Shown: piece after piece, positions 1 through 11,539 of the stretch
How positions within the stretch are numbered: position 1 is the stretch's first letter
Layout of the letters: every line of letters starts with the position of its first letter
Assembly: GCF_030848805.1 (NCBI RefSeq)
Contig: NW_027270352.1
Span: 61,576-125,575 of the forward strand
Direction: 5' to 3'
From: Temnothorax longispinosus
Lineage: Eukaryota; Arthropoda; Insecta; Hymenoptera; Formicidae
DNA: 64,000 nucleotides
Made by a program: the position numbers and the translations under genes
The notes under the pieces: generated by a model
Databases searched by the model: none
What the model saw: the letters and a program-made list of their open reading frames with translations, nothing else
What the model was told of the DNA's origin: nothing

Positions 1-207
1 ACGGTCGTATAATTCTCGTATTATTGATAATGTAAAAGGTTGTAGATAAAAAGTCAAAAAGTTGCAGAGTCAACTTTTATGCCATATCTATGCAATTGAA
101 AAAATAAGATGTGATGTTAGCGCTCGCCTAACATGAGAGCAATGGAAAGTTAAATTATTATAGAAAGATATTTAATATTCTGAGGAAGAGGCAAATTACT
201 CGACTTA

Positions 208-352
208 TACTACGTTACGCGTTACTTCTGTAGTAACTTACGATAATTTCTTCGCGTAAACGGGATTTTGTAGTAATTTACGATAATTTACTCCGCGTAA
301 ACGAGTGATATATCGTAAGTTACTACAGAAGTAACGCTTGCGTAAACGTATA
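208..352. repeat. Palindromic repeat, copy 1
   Basis: First of six copies (others at about 764, 1355, 1720, 1955 and 2529). Each starts near CTACGTTTACGCGAGCG and ends with its reverse complement, with GTAGTAACTTACGATAA and its inverse repeated inside, so the whole unit folds back. This copy ends about 46 bp before the caspase exon acceptor, so it lies in the upstream intron. No coding potential is seen. Confidence 0.8.
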
Positions 353-398
353 GTATTAAGTACTTTGCTACTTAAAAATGATTTTTTAAAATTGATAG

Positions 399-649
399 GT
401 TATTATTCCTGGAGGAATACCACCCGCGGATCCTGGTTTATGCAAGCATTGTGTATGGAATTACGCGATAACGGCACTCATTATGATTTACTGACTCTGC
501 TGACATTTGTATGCCAACGCGTTGCCCTGGATTATGAGTCAAATACACCTGACAACATGGCCATGCACCAGCAGAAGCAAATCCCATGCATTACTACTAT
601 GCTGACGCGTTTGGTAAAATTTACGTCTCCAAGGAATGGAGTTATATAG
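399..649 (+). CDS. Effector caspase, terminal exon (p10 subunit region)
   Basis: This exon encodes the C-terminal end of a cysteine protease of apoptosis (caspase-3/7-like, peptidase family C14). The AG acceptor is at 397-398; the first base of the opening glycine codon comes from the previous exon. The first residues GYYSWRNTTRGSWF are the conserved small-subunit segment whose Trp and Arg line the substrate pocket. The later segment KKQIPC..TMLT-like (here QKQIPCITTMLTRLVKF) is the usual end of the family. The frame stops with TAG at 647-649 and an AATAAA follows at 657. The catalytic His and QACxG Cys exon is not in the window and must lie upstream of base 1, or the exon is an isolated fragment. 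About 83 residues are present, fitting a p10 tail. I cannot tell which caspase paralogue it is. Confidence 0.85.
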
Positions 650-656
650 CCTGTAG

Positions 657-662
657 AATAAA
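657..662 (+). promoter_or_regulatory. Polyadenylation signal AATAAA (caspase)
   Basis: AATAAA lies 8 bases past the caspase TAG stop. Its closeness suggests a very short 3' UTR; other signals further on cannot be excluded. Confidence 0.45.
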
Positions 663-763
663 GGAAATTATTACATCGCATTTATGTACCTATTTACGAT
701 ATACAGGCCATATCGTTGAGTAAGGCTGCAAATGGTGCAAGTATCAATTTTATTCATGCGCCA

Positions 764-916
764 TATACTACGTTTACGCGAGCGTTACTTCTGTAATAAC
801 TTATGATAATTCACCCGTTTACGCGGAATAAATTATCGTAAGTTACTACAAAATCCCGTTTACGCGAAGGAATTATCGTAAGTTACTACAGAAGTAACGC
901 TCGCGTAAACGTAGTA
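764..916. repeat. Palindromic repeat, copy 2
   Basis: Same family as the copy at 208, in the same self-complementary arrangement. The DNA from here to the next copy at 1355 is AT-rich and shows no gene I can support. Confidence 0.8.
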
Positions 917-1354
917 ATAGTTTGCTAGTATGATTGCCGCGTATTACATGCTAGATTTCGCATTTTATATCTATATTTAATATTATTTTAAAATAATTTT
1001 ATATACTGTTCGTATCCAAGTGGAAGTATTTCATCTAAACTAACTATAACAGTATGAAATAATTCTTGTTTTTTTTTAGGCAGATTTTTATACAGGTATT
1101 TTTATTTCTTTTGCTCACATTATTGTTCCTCCCATCTCTACCAGAAAAACAGATCATTAAACTGCTAGAGAATCCTTTCTTTTCACATTTTTCAATTTTC
1201 ACTCATACCTCTCTACGTGACAAAAAAATCCTGTGTTGCGATAGCATTTCAATCTTTTTTTTTTACATTTAGCATAATAACGATAAGCATCAAAGTATAA
1301 AATATCTGAACAAATTTATTTGAAGAAAACTTCAGAAGCAACTACCGTGCTTAA

Positions 1355-1505
1355 TACTACGTTTACGCGAACGTTACTTTTGTAGTAACTTACGATAATT
1401 CCTTCGCGTAAACGGGATTTTGTAGTAACTTGCGATAATTTACTCCGCGTAAACGAGTGATATATCGTAAGTTACTACAGAAGTAACGCTCGCGTAAACG
1501 TAGTA
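1355..1505. repeat. Palindromic repeat, copy 3
   Basis: Close match to the copy at 208, including the central GTGATATATCG spacer. Confidence 0.8.
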
Positions 1506-1719
1506 TTAAGACATTCGTGTTTCATACGATTAAGATATATAATAAGTACAAATAAAAGAGTTATCGACTGCAAAATATACGTTATATACGTTATATACAA
1601 TATTCTTAATCATATTTCGTCAATAATTCGTATAAATATAAGATATATACATTATACATATATAAAAAAGATTAGCTATTTCGTATGTCTATTACAGTAG
1701 CATTGATGTTACACAGTAC

Positions 1720-1888
1720 CTACGTTTACGCGAGCGTTACTTCTGTAGTAACTTACGGTAATTCCTTCGCGTAAACGGGATTTTCCTTCGCGTAAACAGG
1801 ATTTTGTAGTAACTTACGATAATTTACTCCGCGTAAACGAGTGAATTATCGTAAGTTACTACAGAAGTAACGCTCGCGTAAACGTAAT
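1720..1888. repeat. Palindromic repeat, copy 4
   Basis: Same family. An internal CCTTCGCGTAAACGGGATTTT block is partly duplicated, so this copy is longer than copies 1-3. Confidence 0.8.
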
Positions 1889-1954
1889 AACATACAAACA
1901 GGATATTTTTTAATTATATATTATAAATCGCATATATATATTATATGCATACTA

Positions 1955-2126
1955 TTACTACGTTTACGCGAGCGTTACTTCTGTAGTAACTTACGATATA
2001 TCACTCGTTTACGCGGAGTAAATTATCGTAAGTTACTACAAAATCCCGTTTACGCGAAGAAAAATCCCGTTTACGCGAAGGAATTATCGTAAGTTACTAC
2101 AGAAGTAACGCTCGCGTAAACGTAGT
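1955..2126. repeat. Palindromic repeat, copy 5
   Basis: Same family, in the orientation opposite to copy 4, with the same internal block duplication. Copies 4 and 5 therefore form a larger inverted pair separated by about 65 bp. Confidence 0.8.
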
Positions 2127-2134
2127 ATATATAT

Positions 2135-2470
2135 AGGGTGATTCAGGATCTCTGCAACAAACTCCGAGGAACGATAGATCTCGCAAAGAGGACCATTTTG
2201 TGTGAAGCAACTCTTGTTCTCTGACACATCGTTTAGGAGCTACATACGCGACCACGCAGACAGATCTTAGGTGACATTTATTACAATTTCCGCTCATAAA
2301 AAAGCAGTGTAAGAAGTTTTATTGTTGACGCTTTTCTGCGATGCTGATTGGTTCTCTTATTGTACTGACTTCGTGAGCATCTGTCGCGTATTTTGACAGT
2401 TTTATGTGTATCAAGAGGTTAATAATGTAATAGTATAATAGAGTTTGTCGCGGAGGTCCTGAATCACCCT
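2135..2470. mobile_element. 336-bp inverted-repeat element (AGGGTGATTCAGGA ends)
   Basis: Terminal inverted repeats AGGGTGATTCAGGA and TCCTGAATCACCCT bound the unit, set in AT-dinucleotide sequence that may hide a TA target duplication. A 66-codon frame on the minus strand inside it looks incidental. It is short and apparently non-autonomous; the superfamily is not determined. Confidence 0.65.
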
Positions 2471-2528
2471 GTATATACAATATGTAATATATGTAATATG
2501 TATGATGTGACTGTCCTAATCTTTACGA

Positions 2529-2767
2529 TTATTACTACGTTTACGCGAGCGTTACTTCTGTAGTAACTTACGATAATTCCTTCGCGTAAACGGGATTTTG
2601 TAGTAACTTACTCCGCGTAAACGAGTGAATTAAAGTTACTTCTGTAGTAACTTAAGATAATTCTTTCACGTAAACGGGATTTTGTAGTAACTTACGATAA
2701 TTTACTCCGCGTAAACGAGTGAATTATCGTAAGTTACTGCAGAAGTAACGCTCGCGTAAACGTAGTA
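2529..2767. repeat. Palindromic repeat, copy 6
   Basis: Longest copy of the family. A second partial unit, starting with AGTTACTTCTGTAGTAAC, is inserted in the middle, giving about 240 bp. Confidence 0.8.
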
Positions 2768-2867
2768 CATGGCATGTATTTTCCGCGTAACGCGTAACCG
2801 CGTATACGTAACCAATCACAAGCGTGAATATGCATAACAGAAAATGCGAAACTTCTATGATTGGTTA

Positions 2868-3155
2868 TAGAGCCTCTGCACAAAACTTTCGTATGGTAAC
2901 GTAACGTAGATCAACGCACAAGAAACGTATTGACGTTTCGTATAACGCCGTAACCGATACATTTCTTGTGCCCGCCAAAGCACATAGCAAAGGCGTAGCG
3001 ATATACGACGGTCGTAGTCCTCGACCTGACAAATCAGGATACGCCAAAGCTTGTGCGTTACTTACGTCCACGACTACGACTGTCATATGTGCTTTGGCCC
3101 TGCGTTGACTCACGTTTCATTACACTACGTTACCATACGAAGGTCTTGTGTGGAG
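2868..3155. mobile_element. Foldback element with a nested small element
   Basis: Outer arms CCTCTGCACAAAACTTTCGT and its inverse near 3138-3155 enclose a second unit at about 2971-3104. The inner unit has ends CCAAAGCACATA / TATGTGCTTTGG and also occurs complete at 45059-45187 and truncated at 14150-14262. From here to 4186 I see no gene. Confidence 0.6.
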
Positions 3156-4198
3156 GCCACGGTCGTGAATGGTGGAGGCTCTTAACGCGATACGCCTTAC
3201 GCGGAAAATATCAGTCCATAGGACAGGGGCCTAATACGTGCCCTGCAGATACCGAGATCATCAGATATGCATTGTGTTGCTAGATTAAGGAGCATAACGT
3301 ACTAAATAAAGATTTAAAGAGAAACGGATCAATTAGTATTACGGCGGAGATTGCTGTATTCGCAAGAGAAACGGTAACGAAAATTGCGAAACGTGATACA
3401 AAGTCTTTCATAGTGAGAGTAACGGAATTTATATGCCTTATACACAATTGTTTGATAATTATATAGTTAAACTGTGTAAGACTATTAGCGTACGCATAAC
3501 ATGTATATTCAACGGTAGTTTCTGCGAATCGTGTTCTCATTTATTGTTCCTCGTATAGTAATATATATGCAGTTTACCATACAAATGTATTTTGCAATGT
3601 AAACAATATCTTATCTAAATGACATTATAAGCGATTGCTCAAAGATATAAGATGTCATTGCAAAATATAAGATTGTACAATGTGCATTGTGCGTTGTGAT
3701 AAGTGTGTACTAAAAATAGCCACTACATAGGCCACATGAATCAGGCATTTGGAAATTGCATTTTTCAGAATCAATGTTACCGGAGTAGTGAAGTAATTTT
3801 GCAGCATCTTTATACACATAAATTTAGTAATATTTTGTGTGCTTTGTATCGTATATATTTGTAATATCTTTCTATACACGAACTTGTATACAAATTTACA
3901 CAATAAATCAATAAAATATAACTTATAAATGTTGACGTGCTGCAGTAAAATGCATTTATACTAGTTACATGCAAGGATACCTGATACTTTTCTTTGTGGA
4001 CACATTTAGTTGGATAATCCATTTATTATATTACATATATATATTATGAATTTACAAGTTTTTTATTTTAACAATATATATCATTATTGATATTTATATA
4101 ACTAATAATGGCGAATTCGGTTCGACGCACCAGTGCGCATTCAGTGCACATTAAAGCCGTTGTACACTGATTTAATCTCTAATATTTAAGGCTCCTGG

Positions 4199-4305
4199 GG
4201 CCCTATTCTTGAATCGTTTTTATGAAACTCGCTTGCGAAATTCAATGCTTTTCAAATAGAAAGTCGCATACGAAAATAATTAGGGCAGGCTTGAGAATAC
4301 GGTCC
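4199..4305. mobile_element. 107-bp insertion with inverted ends
   Basis: It interrupts the left end of the larger element between two copies of CTGG (4195-4198 and 4306-4309). The left end begins GGCCCTATTCTTG and the right end reads GAGAATACGGTCC, an imperfect inverse. Comparison with the uninterrupted end at 10628 confirms it as an insertion. Confidence 0.6.
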
Positions 4306-4654
4306 CTGGTCGCTCAGCCGTGAACTCCGCGTTGACAGTGGCTGAGAATCAGATGTCGAATCGATCATGCATTTTCAAATATATAATGTTTATCATATTA
4401 AAATAAATAAATATTTACATCTATAATTGTAAAATATAGTACAGAATTAATAGATATGAGAAAAATTTCCATTCTACAACGTACATATTACTTCTATAAG
4501 TGTACTATTCAACGACACATTTAATAAAACCAATAATATTAAATTACTATTTAAAAACTAAACATTAAATAAAAATTAACAGCAATGAAAACTTTAATCG
4601 ACCCTACTGGCCATTGTAACTGTCATGACAATACGTCTATATGACTATTATTTC

Positions 4655-5200
4655 GTAACAGAACGATTAATAGAAATAATATGTAATTTGTTTTTTAATC
4701 GAGATATAAAAATTGGACGATTTCGCTTCTTCTATGAAATCGTGTAATTAAAAAAATTAGATTTGTATTGCTTTTTTGAAGATAAGATGAAGTACGTAGG
4801 GCTATATATTTGTGTCACTTACAGAAAAAATTAAATAAAAAATTGCACACACATTATGAGTAACATAAAATGTAGTGTAAAATAATATAAAATTTTATAA
4901 AGTGAGATACTGTAAATGTAATATTACTAAATGACTTTTATTTTTTTATTACTGTATTACTAAATGACATTAAAAAATCTAAAATTGAAAAATTTTCATA
5001 TACTTATTTTCGCGGTATATCTGTATGTAATGATCTATATGTTTCAAAAGTTTGCAAACTTTATCTTCGAAAAAGCAACACAAATCTAATTTTTTTAATA
5101 TTACACGATTTCATAGAAAAAGCGAAATCGTCTAATTTTTATATCTTGATGTAAAAACAATTTACATATTATTTCTATTAACATTTCGTTGAGCGATTAA
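4655..5200. repeat. Foldback, about 550 bp
   Basis: The arm at about 4655-4790, including GAAATCGTGTAATT and AGATTTGTATTGCTTTTTTG, recurs inverted at about 5061-5200. The spacer of some 270 bp is AT-rich and non-coding. The DNA from 5200 to 5545 holds nothing recognisable. Confidence 0.65.
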
Positions 5201-5796
5201 AATCATATAATAAAAGTTGAGATAAATAACTAATAAAAAATAATTTTCTAAACGTTTATATATTTTAAATGGTACATTTATTTCCATTAAATCGTCATAG
5301 AAACATAAAGCTGTTCTACACCGTGAACAATACATTAATTCATACTACCAGTTTATTATAGAGAAGCATTGCAAATTCGATTATCTATAGATAAAATAAT
5401 ATATATTCTTTATTTGTTGTTCATGACTTGTAATAGTCGGGATTTTATGATAATTTATTCGAAATAAATTATATGAAGAGAGCAAAGTTTTATTAAATTG
5501 TACAAACTTTTTTATTTTTTAAAGTAAGAAATAAAAGTATTAAAAAATATTTATATATGAGACGTTCCATGTCAACCGGGACAGGGCCGTCTCCAAAATT
5601 CTATTGAACCGATTAAAATGGTTAAGGGCTTAAAATCTTTGTTTTTTTTTGCCCTGTTTTTCATTTTCATTATTCACAATAAAGAAATATATTTACCATA
5701 TAATGTGTATCTTATTTTTTTTCCTACGAAATCTCACAATTTACAGAAACAGAGAGAGAGAGAGAGAGAAAGAGAGACAAAAGGGAAAAATAAGAT

Positions 5797-6542
5797 GTCA
5801 GCGTTATATACCCGTGCGGTAACACTCAGTCTCGAAATAACCTGTAGCAGCGCGGCAGGATGTCTGACTGCTAAATACGCTGGCCCGGGTTCGTTTCCCG
5901 GTGCTTCTTTTTATTTTTTTACTTTTTTTTAACATATATAATAATTATGTAATTATTCCGAGAACGAACGAGCATGTAAAAAATAATTAAATTTAGAAGT
6001 GTATGTGTAATCGAATGATATGAATGTAATAATTTTTTACATAACGTTAAGAGTTTAATAAGGGAGGTGAGGAGAAGAATAATTAGTAACTAATTTTCCC
6101 TTACACAAATATATTTAGTCATACGGTGTGATTAATGGAGAATAGTATTATCTTACACCTTATAACAAATAAATTTTTGTTTCAACTTTCACAATTAATT
6201 GAAAAAATTATTGACGGGTTATTTCGATTTTCTTTCTCATCCTCTTCGGAATCGTCTTGTGCCCAAAACGCGTGCGTTCCTGTATTATGTCGTGTTCGAA
6301 TGTTATAAAGAAAATTAATACATTTTGACTATAAATTAAATTATTTTTTACATGCTCCTTTGTTCTTGAAATAATTAAATAATTATTACTTTGTAATAAA
6401 AAAAAAAAATTAAAAAAATAAAAGGAAGCACCAGGGAACGAACCCGGCCCAGCGTCTTAGCAGGCAAACGCCGTACCGCGCTGCCACATACCATTTCGGG
6501 ATTGAACGTTACCGCACGGGTATATATGGAACGCTGAAATCC
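5797..6542. repeat. Foldback with tRNA-like arms
   Basis: The two arms, about 5797-5995 and 6333-6542, are inverted copies. Each carries a tRNA-like segment: a GCAGCGCGG block, an anticodon-loop-like CTGCTAA, and a B-box-like GGGTTCGTTCCC, at 5848-5911 and at 6423-6483 on the opposite strand. The acceptor stem does not close, so these are tRNA-derived (SINE-like) pieces rather than working tRNA genes. The spacer is AT-rich. Confidence 0.55.
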
Positions 6543-7366
6543 TTTTTTGTTTATAACTTTGCAACGAATGCTTAGTATCAACTAATATCTTATTTATATA
6601 CTCTGAGGTTCTCCCCTTGCAGACTATTAAAGTATCGTGCACATCTGCGCTTTTCGACGTGTACCCTCTTTTTCAGATCGCCGGGCCACGTCGAGAAAGC
6701 AATCTAGCAGCCTCGACGCATCAGAGTCAGAGCGAGAAGGAGGGAATGATATTCTCTCTCTCGCTCGCTCGCACGGCGCGCCGAACTTAGCCGAGCGCGC
6801 ATCGTCACGGACACGGTCGTCACGGAGACAGAGCATCTCTGTGTGCGTACGCTGCTGACATATTACCGACATGTCAAGAATCGTGCAGCGCCTCACGCCT
6901 GCAAACCAATGAACTATAAGGCGTGGATTGGCGTGGAAAATGACATGTTGACAAGCCTATTTTGTTGTGCGTGCTATTTCTTTATTATTCGCTCTGTGCT
7001 TGTGCTCTAAGGTTTAACGTATTCGTGAAAGTCGTAAAATTGGCCGAAAAGTAAGATTTGCGCGCGGAAGGAACGTTTTCACCTCCTTTCGATAGTCGTT
7101 AAACGGCTGTTTTTCCCGTATGTTTAGGCTTCGTTTTATGGCTGTTTGTTTATTGTCGAGGGAAAAGGGTAGATTTCGGCCAATTTTGGAAGTGTTCTGA
7201 AACGATCTAGAGTGATTTTTTATTGAAATGTCTTTTTATTTGAAAATGGCATGCACAACAAAATTGTGTGTTTTCCTCGCCTCGATAGTAAGACTCCAAT
7301 ATGGCCGCGGTGACTACCCAGGAGCCTTAAGGGGATGCTAAAGCCGTCCAAATTACCGACAATTAC

Positions 7367-8460
7367 ATTTCAAAGGTCTCATTTTGAAACGGCTTTACAG
7401 ATCGCAAAATCCTTTTACAGGAGTAAAGTAGAGGTACTAATGAAGGGTGGGATTGTCAAATAATTAGCAATAATTGAAAAAATTTTTTAAATGCTGTCAC
7501 CTCATAACCTTATTTTCTAATATAAACAGTTGTATAAGTAATATGTACGAAATGAAACTTTCCCACCCTTCAGAAGACGTGCACAAACAATAACGTACCT
7601 TTGAAATTGAGATTGAAAGCCTGGAATAAAAATGAGAGCTTTGAAACGATCGTGTATATTTTTCACAAAAATATTCACGCAGAGCAGCAATCATGTCACA
7701 GCAGTAGTTCACGGATCTTGCGAGAGGTGGCGCGATGGCGCACGCAGCTGTGAGCAGTTTCGGGGTTGGGCGGTTGGCTACATTGTCTGGTTCGTACACA
7801 GCAATCGAACCAGGACAGATATATGATACAGATATCTCTCGTTAGGCATTTTTACATTTTTTTCAATTATTACTAATTATTTTACAATCCCACCCTTCAT
7901 TAGTACCTAAACTTTACTCCTGTAAAAGGATTTTGCGATCTATGAAGCCGTTTCAAAGAACGAGCTTTGAAAGATATGTGGTACAAGATATCTCGATAGG
8001 CATTTTTACATTTTTTTCAATTATTACTAATTATTTTACAATCCCACCCTTCATTAGTACCTAAACTTTACTCCTGTAAAAGGATTTTGCGATCTATGAG
8101 GCCGTTTCAAAGAACGAGCTTTGACAGATATGGGGCCCGATTCTCTATCTACAAACGTATGCGTAAACTCTGCTGTAACAGAAAAGCTGCAAGCTTATTG
8201 GCTAAAAACTGTGCGATAGCCAATCAATTTGCAGCCTTTCTGTTAGAGCAGTGTTTGCGCATACGTTTCTCGTTAGAGAATCGGGCCCATGTGGTACAGA
8301 TATCTCATTAGGCATTTTTACATTTTTTTAAATTATTACTAATTATTTTACAATCCCACCCTTCATTAGTACCTAAACTTTACTCCTGTAAAAGGATTTT
8401 GTGATCTATGAAGCCGTTTCAAAGAACGAGCTTTGACAGATATGTCGTACAGATGCCTCG
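7367..8460. repeat. Tandem repeat tract
   Basis: A unit of about 130-160 bp containing CAATCCCACCCTTCATTAG and TTTACTCCTGTAAAAGGAT is repeated at about 7870, 8030 and 8345. An inverted copy lies at 7370-7470, next to a GC-richer stretch at 7620-7800. One unit holds the nested insertion at 8133-8288. No gene is supported here. Confidence 0.7.
8133..8288. mobile_element. 156-bp foldback inserted in a tandem unit
   Basis: Inverted ends GGGCCCGATTCTC / GAGAATCGGGCCC are flanked by a 3-bp duplication ATG (8130-8132 and 8289-8291). The neighbouring tandem units show the empty site, which makes the insertion clear. Confidence 0.75.
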
Positions 8461-8524
8461 TTAGACAAGGACGGATATCTCGTATTATTATTCCTTTCTC
8501 TATGTATGTAATTTGCATCATTTA

Positions 8525-8678
<154 letters not shown>

Positions 8679-9180
8679 TTAGTACACTGGGTAGCGTACA
8701 CTTAGTATGGTAAAATCAGGATTTTTTGGAATTCTATAAGGGTATATTTGAAGAAAGAAAAACGGTAATGTTATTTAGGACAAAAAACTCTCTATTTATT
8801 ATTTCGTTGATAAAATGTTGGGAAATATAAACGAAAATACATATATAAATGAAATATATTATTTTTTTTATTGTTATTGTCGAAAGTAAATAATATTACA
8901 TAAAACCGTAATGCAATTGAACATACATATTCATACACACGCATACGCAATCGCACATACATACGCATACGCACATACATATATTATTTTTATTATTTTT
9001 TCTGTGGGCCCCATGCCCCGTCCACGATGACGATATCACGGACATGGGACGTCTCCAGGATCATGCTCCGATTACTTTGTACTAACAATAAAAATAATTT
9101 TGCATAAATTTTTATTTTGTGCCTTTATATATGTATTTTTCAAGCAAAGTGCATTTGCAGAATTTATGCGATGGAAGATG

Positions 9181-9188
<8 letters not shown>

Positions 9189-9211
<23 letters not shown>

Positions 9212-9220
9212 ACACACACG
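9189..9220. repeat. (CA)n microsatellite
   Basis: A short ACACAC run preceded by TATATA. Nearby, 8885-8985 holds degenerate CATACGCA-type units. From 8700 to 9870 I see no gene; the poly-A/T-rich block that starts GGGGCGTTCCACGCC at about 9239 shares its opening with 5560 and looks like a dispersed repeat. Confidence 0.85.
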
Positions 9221-9871
9221 TGTTTATCTATGTATATGGGGCGTTCCACGCCAAATCGGACACCATTTGAGTTTTGCATCTCCGATTTTTTTGAAAAATT
9301 TTTATGTTATAGTATTGGTTGAAAGAGGCCTCCATGATTTTTTTCAAATTTTTTTGTCGAACCGTTTTCAAAATATCGATTTTTGAAAAATTACGTTACT
9401 TTTTTTTTAAACGCCCATAACTTTACGAAAAATGGGCCAAATAGGACGTTTTTTTTTCAAAATTTTTCTTTTTAAACACACTTGATAAAAAATATCAAAA
9501 AAATTTTTCAAATTGTATTTCTATAAGATTTTCAAATTTTTGACACAAATTTTTGATTTACAAAAAACACGTACTGATCGATTTTCTCCAAAATTTTTTG
9601 TAAAAAACTATCATCGATTCCACAACTTTTAAGCCTAAATTTATAATGAGATAATGACGGAATCTATTTTTTTCGATTTTTTAATTTCCATTTTTTATTT
9701 ATCCGTGCTAAAAAATATCTGAAAAGAAAAAATAATTTACACAGGAACTACTATTAATAATTATCTGAGACATAGTGATTACTAAATAGTTTACAAATTG
9801 ATTTCAGGAAAAAATACAGTTGAATTAAAGCGTTTATTATGTTTGATAAATTTTTTTTTATTAAGTAACGT

Positions 9872-10404
9872 TTATTTTCTTACACGTTTAAATATTTTAA
9901 AAATTCGAGATTCAACAGATGATGAAAATTGTTTAAATCTCAAAGTGCCTTCTCCGTCTGGAATTACACAATGATATTTCTGCGTTCCTGTTATTGTCTT
10001 AGCTCTAATATATCGCTTGTCTAATGATTCTTTGCTCTGAATATAATCTTCGTTAGAGAAGAATTGCGCATAGATATTTGGCAAAGAATTTGATTTTATC
10101 GCCCAGTTATATAGTTCTTGAGGAGTTGAGATTTGTTCGTCATATGGAAGTTGAAGACTTTTGCTCGTGCCGCTATTCTCTTAACAGTTCCCCCTACTCC
10201 ATCATAAGAACCTTTGCCATGAGTTGTTGCAAAATAATGCCATTCAGCTTTTAGCCCAAAGTCTTCTTCATGAAAATTGAGATTTACAAAATTTATATAA
10301 TTTTTAAATTGTTGAGGTGCTTCGTCGGAAAATTTGCCCCTTAAAGTAAAATGCAAATATTTCGACTGATTAATGCCCAATACATATTTTACCAAATAGT
10401 ACAA
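9872..10404 (-). pseudogene. Frameshifted fragment of an unknown repeat-borne protein
   Basis: Two minus-strand frames, 10404-10096 (102 codons) and 10084-9872 (70 codons), belong to one protein. The first contains EWHYFATTHGKGSYDGVGG followed by TVKRIAARA; the second continues past a STPQELYNWA segment that is in frame only after a one-base shift near 10130-10150. I recall the HGKG.DG.GGTVKR signature from uncharacterised, often multicopy arthropod proteins, but cannot name the family or function. There is no upstream start, and the C-terminus ends in a basic FKRVRK. It is most likely a decayed piece of a mobile-element protein. Confidence 0.5.
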
Positions 10405-10627
10405 TAAAGATAATTGAGGATTTCATGACTTAACCCGTTTATATCAAACATACACTTTACGTTGATTCATTTACGACGGCTTTAATGTGCACTGAGTATG
10501 CACTAGTCTAACCAAATTCACTATAAAGTTACTTTCGCGTTTTTTCCGATTTTAAAAATGTAAATCTAACGGTATAAAATAAAGCATTTTTGTACAAAAG
10601 ATATTAATTTGAAATGTGTAGAGTTAA

Positions 10628-11146
10628 GGCTCCTGGATGGTCAGCCGAGAACTCTGCGTTGACGGTGACGACGTACCGTCGCGGCAGAAATCAGAACTCT
10701 CTCCAATGGAGAATTCTGTCCTTTGTGACATGTGACAACTTATTTTGTTGTACGTGCTATTTCTTTATTATTCGCTCTGTGCTTGTGCTCTAACGTTTAA
10801 CGTATTCGTGAAAGTCGTAAAATTGGCCAAGAAGTAAGATTTGCATGCGGAAGGAACGTTTTCACCTCTTTTCGATAGTCGTTAAACGGCTGTTTTTCCC
10901 GTATGTTTAGGCTTCGTTTTATGGCTGTTTGTTTATTGTCGAGGGAAAAGGGTAGTTTTCGGCCAATTTCGGAAGTGTTCTGAAACGATCTATAGTGATG
11001 TTTTATTGAAATGTCTTCTTTGAAATGTCTTATTGAAATGATATTTAGATACAAATTATTTGAAAATGGCATGCACAACAAAATTGGGTGTTTTCCTCGC
11101 CTCGATAGTAAGAATCCAATATGGCCACGGTGACCATCCAGGAGCC
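10628..11146. mobile_element. 519-bp deletion derivative of the 4.2-7.3 kb element
   Basis: It begins GGCTCCTGGATGGTCAGCC and ends with the inverse CCATCCAGGAGCC. TTAA precedes it at 10624-10627, but the right TTAA has decayed to AGCA. Its first 60 bp match the left end and its last 390 bp match the right end of the 4190-7327 element, so it looks like the same family with the middle removed. Confidence 0.65.
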
Positions 11147-11295
11147 AGCAATGCTAATTTACTAAAACTAACAATATTTAAATTACTGATCTAAAAGTCT
11201 ATCCATAACAGTTTTTATCAACTCACATTTTTACAATCATTTACATGCAGCTTTTCATAGTACATTATATATGGTTCTCTTTAACTTAAGTATAA

Positions 11296-11519
11296 AGGCC
11301 CTTGCACAATGCCAAGCAACAGGCAATAGAAACAGGAAATAATCAAAAATTCGTTAATTACAACCTAAAAAATTCGAATGCTATGATTGGTTGGCAACAG
11401 GCAATAGGCACAGAATTTTCAACGGAACGCTGTGGCCACTGTTATTCTGCATTTATATACGATTTCTGATTTTTATTCCCTGTTCCTATTACCTATTGCC
11501 TAGCATTGAGCACGGGCCT
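11296..11519. mobile_element. 224-bp TAA-flanked foldback in the ARL13B 3' UTR
   Basis: Inverted ends AGGCCCTTGCACAATGCC / GGGCCT lie between TAA copies at 11293-11295 and 11520-11522. A second member is at 52628-52870. A 3-bp TAA/TTA duplication is typical of PIF/Harbinger elements, so this is probably a Harbinger-type MITE. Its right edge is 20 bp from the ARL13B stop codon. Confidence 0.7.
11472..11477 (-). promoter_or_regulatory. Candidate poly(A) signal for ARL13B
   Basis: AATAAA on the minus strand, 63 bp past the stop, lies inside the foldback at 11296-11519. I saw no AATAAA between the stop and this element. Confidence 0.4.
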
Positions 11520-11539
11520 TAAAAGCTACAGATATGCTG

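Larger units (their letters stand above)
4190..7327. mobile_element. TTAA-flanked element, 3.1 kb (GGCTCCTGG ends)
   Basis: TTAA occurs at 4186-4189 and 7328-7331, immediately outside inverted ends GGCTCCTGG and CCAGGAGCC. TTAA duplication is the piggyBac signature, but I recognise no transposase, so that assignment is inference. The last 380 bp (about 6945-7327) recur in the 519-bp element at 10628-11146. Inside are a 107-bp insertion at 4199-4305, a foldback at about 4655-5200 and a foldback with tRNA-like arms at 5797-6542. The stretch 6637-6900 is GC-rich with open frames on both strands that match no family I know. Confidence 0.6.

Noticed and set aside
6627..6896. Overlapping frames of 73 and 89 codons on opposite strands
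   Set aside because: GC-rich sequence without stops on either strand; neither frame resembles a known protein.
7870..8460. CRISPR-like array
   Set aside because: The tandem units are over 100 bp, spacers are not unique short sequences, there are no cas genes, and the DNA is eukaryotic.
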